Positions 61,401 to 64,000 of a DNA stretch of 64,000 nucleotides are shown here, one piece after another. The stretch is from an uncultured Acetatifactor sp. (lineage in GTDB: Bacteria > Bacillota > Clostridia > Lachnospirales > Lachnospiraceae). Below the pieces are notes generated by a model. It ran no database searches, was not told where the DNA came from, and was given only the letters and a program-made list of their open reading frames with translations. The position numbers and the translations under genes are program-made. Every line of letters begins with the position of its first letter. Position 1 is the stretch's first letter. The stretch spans positions 21,772 to 85,771 of the forward strand of contig CAKRZO010000016.1 of assembly GCA_934433135.1 (NCBI GenBank). The letters are read 5' to 3'.

Positions 61401-61772
61401 CAAAAGCACGCCGACGCATTCTTTTTCCTGTGTCATGGTCTGTTCCAGTTCCAGCACGATCACGGTGGAAAAATTGCTGTTGCGCTTATACTCCGCCTGT
61501 CCGTTTTCCCCGATGGTTATCATACCCCGCAGATACTCCATCAGGCTTCTGTCGGAATCATCCGCAGCCGCTTTGTTGAAAAATCCTCTTCCGTCCGTGT
61601 TGGCATACAAAACGATCTGCATGGCATCAATTACGGTAGATTTTCCGCTTCCGGAGTGTCCTGTAAAAAAATTAATGTTCTCATTCAAATTCAGAACCTT
61701 AAAATCAATGTAATGCCAGTTGATCAAAACGATTCTGGAAATGGCTTTAAACGCCTGTCTTTCACTCTTCAT
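58431..61772 (-). CDS. jetC: SMC-like ATPase JetC/MksB of a Wadjet-type complex
   Basis: A 1113-residue SMC-type protein. N-terminal ATPase half with NINFFTGHSGSGKST (Walker A, residues about 33-47), a long coiled coil (about 250-480), a hinge-like globular region (about 480-620, GYLGSNKLALIVEPSYV), a second coil, and the C-terminal half with signature KNSGGEGQNPLYI near 1000 and Walker B LVVLDEAFSKMD near 1040. It is the motor of MukBEF/MksBEF-like condensins and of Wadjet plasmid defence. ATG 61772 follows GAGGAGGAAG; the last codons of jetB overlap by 11 bases. ATPase motifs are complete. Confidence 0.93.
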   Translation of the reverse strand: MKSERQAFKAISRIVLINWHYIDFKVLNLNENINFFTGHSGSGKSTVIDAMQIVLYANTDGRGFFNKAAADDSDRSLMEYLRGMITIGENGQAEYKRNSNFSTVIVLELEQTMTQEKECVGVLLDVDTAANDFNRIFFYHKGGIPEHFYRKGGRALTIQEWKGILHREYEKEDYFYTSNNERFRRNLYDIYLGGLDMEKFPRLFKRAIPFRMNIRLEDFVKEYICMEQDLHIEQLQENVILYGRMCRKIEETQKEADRLKEVDITYQKYQKELADRDRLKARCKGLSLKKMQQDGKLLEQKIAAGKEELAVLKAKLEEEIRQRQQLAGRYDELNRNIAGSDYGVLEDKRRELSESVSLLERSRKKWEETAGRLAGWEEEESASNQILWDIEKFQKGTVSGEELSRLKKNLEEVKKEAFQQRQEAAAELRAVQKESNLVEQDLSLLKSGKKAYPRELEQAQRLIGLKLYEKYGKEIPVRILADLLEIKNERWRNAIEGYLGSNKLALIVEPSYVKDAMEILEQMTDRKYSWIALVDTERILKENYTAREGSLAMEVETTKPYVQAYIRYLLGQVQKCENLQELRNCTVGVTADCFLYRGYQLRRMKTENYTQKAYIGEQSMRSRQKKLQEKMAQLEEKRKEYEEQAADADRILGREFLEASAEEYLYWLRDIEEKKKKEEQIRRLDKSLEQIGTQSVDIWKQELEETAKKQLLLEKQIDECKLAIHDKEAQNEKREADYLECSKEQINVRTEWEKCSAYREEFLQYLKEQKNADYGKLLQDTEEQLQKNQETCLAKKEKLIEARNEYLKQYPERGFSINSDDNEEYDTLLKELACDRLEEFRKKAADQAGVAVEHFKEDFVYKIRSAIKEAYVRMDELNRIIRNLNFGKDRYQFRITGNKGSYGRYYNMFMDESLDIRPGDLSGQLDLFALEHEKKYGPLMEELLSVFIPPENAGAKEQEEALENIRKYSDYRTYLSFEMEQIVEGEDRLVIGLSRMIKKNSGGEGQNPLYIALLASFAQAYRIQGKNGTATRPAIRLVVLDEAFSKMDAEKVASCIELIRGLGFQAIISATNDKIQNYLENVDKTFVFANPNKKSISIQEFERKDFEVLSGEE

Positions 61773-62364
61773 TGCCTTCCTCCTCAAAGCCTGCCAAAAG
61801 CTGTCTGATATCCTCTCTTAACAGAACCACGTTAATGCAGGGATAGATTAAGATAACCGTCTGATCGTTCAGTTCATCCATAGCATCCAGCACATCGATC
61901 AAGTGGTAGCGCTTCAGGATATTCAAGGCTCTCCTTACTTCCGCCGGAGACTGCAGTCCGCGGATCAGTTGAAAAGACGCCGCCTTGGCTGTCAGCTCTC
62001 CGAATGTAGTACCGATAAAAATTTCATCGGAGGCTTCTTTCATTTTTTCATCATAAAGGAGTTTAAAAAGGAGCAGATAAATGGTGGCAATACGCGGAAG
62101 TCTCTGCCCTATCGTGGGTTCTCCCTGGATATAAATCGTTCCTAACCTGGGATTTTCAAAGATGGAGATTCCCGCTACGGCCAGGTATTCTTCCAGAAAA
62201 TCCATATGCCGGATGCAGAAACCGTAGCGCTCATTTGCCGTCATCCTCCCTGTCCGGGAATCATAAATCCGCTCCGGCAGAAACGTATGACAATATAATT
62301 CCTGCAGTACGTCCCGCATCTGCTCCTGTTCTTTTGCAGAAAGCTTTTGTAAATATTCCAACAC
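61762..62364 (-). CDS. jetB: JetB/MksE-like subunit (DUF6063-type)
   Basis: A 200-residue, mostly helical protein with a winged-helix-like middle (LPRIATIYLLLFKLLYDEK) and an acidic C-terminus. Its size, location between the kleisin-like and SMC-like genes, and general character match JetB/MksE (MukE-like) subunits that bind the kleisin and DNA. It starts with GTG at 62364, directly after the jetA stop, with AAGGA seven bases upstream. Assignment is mainly by context; sequence identity to described JetB proteins could not be checked. Confidence 0.85.
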   Translation of the reverse strand: MLEYLQKLSAKEQEQMRDVLQELYCHTFLPERIYDSRTGRMTANERYGFCIRHMDFLEEYLAVAGISIFENPRLGTIYIQGEPTIGQRLPRIATIYLLLFKLLYDEKMKEASDEIFIGTTFGELTAKAASFQLIRGLQSPAEVRRALNILKRYHLIDVLDAMDELNDQTVILIYPCINVVLLREDIRQLLAGFEEEGNEE

Positions 62365-63690
62365 TTATGATTCCTTCCTTTCTCTTTTTACAAAAATCAT
62401 TTCCGGATAGGAAAAGACACCGTCCTGATGAGTTTTCCCGGAAAAAATCACCTGATAGGGGCTGTTTTTCCTGGTACTGATATCATAAGCAAGTACCAGT
62501 TTTTCATATTCTTCGCCGTTTTTCAGGCTAAACTTCGCCGTATCGCAAATTCCGTTTTTCATATGATCTTCCAAAAACTGTCGGATTTCCTCGCCGGAAT
62601 AGCGATGGGTCAGTTTATTCATCTTCAGAACGTCTTCTCTGGAAAGTTCCTCCTGTACAGCTGCAGGCTCTACCAGTTCCTCAAATTTTCTTCTGCTTTT
62701 TCTTCGATATAGGGGCGTATCATGCAAGACGTCATAGCTTGCCAGATTTGCTGCATCTGCGACCCGTTCCAGATACTTTCCGAGTTCCTCATCCTCCGCC
62801 TCTCCCAGATGATTCAGCAGTTTAATCAGCATTCCTTTCCGGTCGCTTTCGTCACTTAAGAGATAATTCAGGCGGTTAAAGGTGGAACGGATGTATTTGC
62901 TGTGCTCCTTATCCATGTTCACCATTCGGCGTTCAATATCATCAAACCCGCGTTCGATCTGATCCAGGTAAAAAATCTCCTGTTCCTGCACGGATTCTTC
63001 CCGCAGTCTGTTGATGCATTGTTTGATATCCGCTTTATAGCGGTAGAAGTTGTCGCTGGTCTTTAAGATATGGTATTTGCGGGTCGCCGCTTCCTGAACA
63101 TAGCCTTCCAGGTGTTCTTTTAACAGGGCGGCAAAGGATTTCTGTTCCAGCAGGCGTCCGAAGAATTTGTCCATGTTAAGAAGCATGTCCCGTATGGTTT
63201 TATTCAGTTTCTTCGTATTCACCAGTGCCGTTTTCAGCATGGCAATTTTCCGGTCTCCGGATTCGGTTCGGGAAGCACAAAGGGTTGCATAAGCGTTCTG
63301 GATGTAAATCTGAGTATCTTCCTCCGGCTCTTGGGTAAGGCTTCGAAAAGCATCAATAAAAAAGGCGGCATAATCCGGAATCATAATGTGAGACGTGAAG
63401 GTCTGGTAGTCATCCAGTTTGCGCAGCCATCCCATCCGCAGGAGGCGGTTCAATACTTTTCTGGGCATGGAAAGGCCTTTTTCTTCTTCCTGTTCCTCTT
63501 CTTCCCAGAAAAGGACTCCCTGTTCGCTGTTTAAGATGCTAAGGGCCTGGATGCAGCTTTCTTTGCTTAAAAAGTAGTTGCTGTATTCGTATTCTTCATC
63601 GATTAAGAGCAGCGCTTCTATGTAAATATCTCTGTTTACAGAACGAAATAGTCCCCAGAACTCCCGGGGAACATCATACAAAAAATCCAA
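62365..63690 (-). CDS. jetA: JetA/MksF-like kleisin subunit (TTG start)
   Basis: A 441-residue protein starting MDFLYDVPREFWGLFRSVNR, a form I associate with the Wadjet JetA family. It has an N-terminal winged-helix-like part (FTSHIMIPDYAAFF near residue 100), a long helical middle and a C-terminal winged helix. In MukF-like kleisins these ends bridge the SMC heads. The only start after an upstream in-frame stop is TTG 63690, with GAGGA about a dozen bases before. It is the first gene of the operon behind a sigma-A promoter. Confidence 0.87.
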   Translation of the reverse strand: MDFLYDVPREFWGLFRSVNRDIYIEALLLIDEEYEYSNYFLSKESCIQALSILNSEQGVLFWEEEEQEEEKGLSMPRKVLNRLLRMGWLRKLDDYQTFTSHIMIPDYAAFFIDAFRSLTQEPEEDTQIYIQNAYATLCASRTESGDRKIAMLKTALVNTKKLNKTIRDMLLNMDKFFGRLLEQKSFAALLKEHLEGYVQEAATRKYHILKTSDNFYRYKADIKQCINRLREESVQEQEIFYLDQIERGFDDIERRMVNMDKEHSKYIRSTFNRLNYLLSDESDRKGMLIKLLNHLGEAEDEELGKYLERVADAANLASYDVLHDTPLYRRKSRRKFEELVEPAAVQEELSREDVLKMNKLTHRYSGEEIRQFLEDHMKNGICDTAKFSLKNGEEYEKLVLAYDISTRKNSPYQVIFSGKTHQDGVFSYPEMIFVKRERKES

Positions 63691-63734
63691 TTTTGGTTAT
63701 TTTCCTCGTCTTTCTATTGGTTGTCCTGGTTACC

Positions 63735-63763
63735 ATTTTAGCAGGAAAAGGGGGAATGTACAA
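63735..63763 (-). promoter_or_regulatory. Sigma-A promoter of jetABC-moxR operon
   Basis: TTGTAC (63758-63763) and TAAAAT (63735-63740) with a 17-base spacer on the minus strand, 45 bases before jetA. Confidence 0.6.
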
Positions 63764-63794
63764 GAGTGAAGTGAAATTCGTTTTAGCGAAACCT

Positions 63795-63810
63795 CGGGCA
63801 GGCTCATGGG
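63795..63810 (+). repeat. Family D repeat, single arm (copy D2)
   Basis: CGGGCAGGCTCATGGG is identical to the start of the left arm of the long-stem element at 29942-30028. No matching right arm is found nearby. Confidence 0.5.
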
Positions 63811-63822
63811 ATATTGAAAACC

Positions 63823-63847
63823 AAAAAAAGAACAGATCGCTCTGTTC
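63823..63847 (-). terminator. Strong terminator of a minus-strand unit beyond the right edge
   Basis: Minus-strand stem GAACAGA / TCTGTTC with loop GCGA followed by seven T. It must end a transcript entering the window from the right. The sequence between here and the edge resembles the trailer after clostridial 23S rRNA genes; otherwise the stretch 63848-64000 shows only small hairpins (AAAATCC/GGATTTT, AAAGTTC/GAACTTT, AAAGCTTAAGCTTTT). Confidence 0.85.
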
Positions 63848-64000
63848 TCAAATTCAAAATTTTTACTTCTCCCAAAAATCCGTTAGGATTTTGAAAAAGT
63901 TCGCTAGAACTTTGAAAAGCTTAAGCTTTTTGTTCCCTCAAAACCGAACACTGAATCTCTCACTACCATCCGTCTCGTAATCCTCCTGCCTTCAGGTTAA

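Noticed and set aside
63693..63980. Plus-strand open frame of 95 codons beginning with a hydrophobic stretch
   Set aside because: It overlaps the jetA promoter, a terminator and hairpin sequence read backwards; no ribosome site and no recognisable domain.

Overview
The window looks like a chromosomal segment of a spore-forming Clostridia bacterium, most likely Lachnospiraceae. The evidence is the gene content and order: sigG, sigE, spoIIGA and a YlmC/YmxH protein for sporulation; a MurE with the DNPR motif of meso-diaminopimelate enzymes; a threonyl T-box; an L20-type leader; and small families such as DUF1540, DUF1846 and DUF5688. Almost every gene lies on the minus strand. Only a DUF1846 gene and sigG are on the plus strand. 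Nothing looks like a prophage, a plasmid or an intact insertion sequence.

From right to left, the direction of transcription: (1) 63.7-54.5 kb, a tightly packed run jetA-jetB-jetC (SMC/MukBEF-like, Wadjet-type) followed by moxR, DUF58, a membrane protein and a cell-wall amidase, with no jetD. (2) 54.5-50.4 kb, a phosphate unit: Na/Pi transporter with PhoU domain, phoP and phoR behind PhoP-box-like TTTACA repeats. (3) 50.4-45.8 kb, a DUF3792 protein, fused secDF and recJ. (4) 45.5-33.7 kb, murE followed by the conserved priA-def-fmt-rsmB-rlmN-stp-prkC-rsgA run. (5) 33.5-30.2 kb, DUF975, SdpI-like, ychF and lgt. (6) 29.7-17.3 kb, a division and cell-wall cluster mraZ-rsmH-ftsL-pbp-pbp-murD-ftsW-murA-ftsQ-ftsZ that lacks mraY, murG and ftsA at their usual places. 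(7) 17-13 kb, spoIIGA-sigE, VanZ and the oppositely oriented sigG. (8) 13-8.8 kb, ylmC, nrdR, yqeG, aroE-aroK-aroQ and efp. (9) 8.6-0 kb, a DUF5688 protein, thrS, DUF1846, DUF1540, a lipoprotein, infC-rpmI-rplT, tRNA-Gly and a truncated pepD.

Regulatory sequence is unusually readable. There are sigma-A promoters for infC, tRNA-Gly, thrS, ftsZ, mraZ and jetA. MraZ has four operator repeats at exact 10-bp spacing. SpoIIGA has a promoter with a 21-bp spacer and an upstream Spo0A box. SigG has a sigma-G/F-type promoter. ThrS has a T-box with an ACC specifier, infC starts at AUU behind an attenuator, and phosphate genes follow PhoP-type repeats.

The least explained features are the jetABC operon in which MoxR-DUF58 genes occupy the place where jetD might be expected, a family of dispersed inverted-repeat elements sitting at gene ends and supplying stop codons, and several smaller repeats: a perfect 47-bp direct-repeat pair, three phased palindromes between two penicillin-binding-protein genes, and a long-stem element upstream of mraZ.
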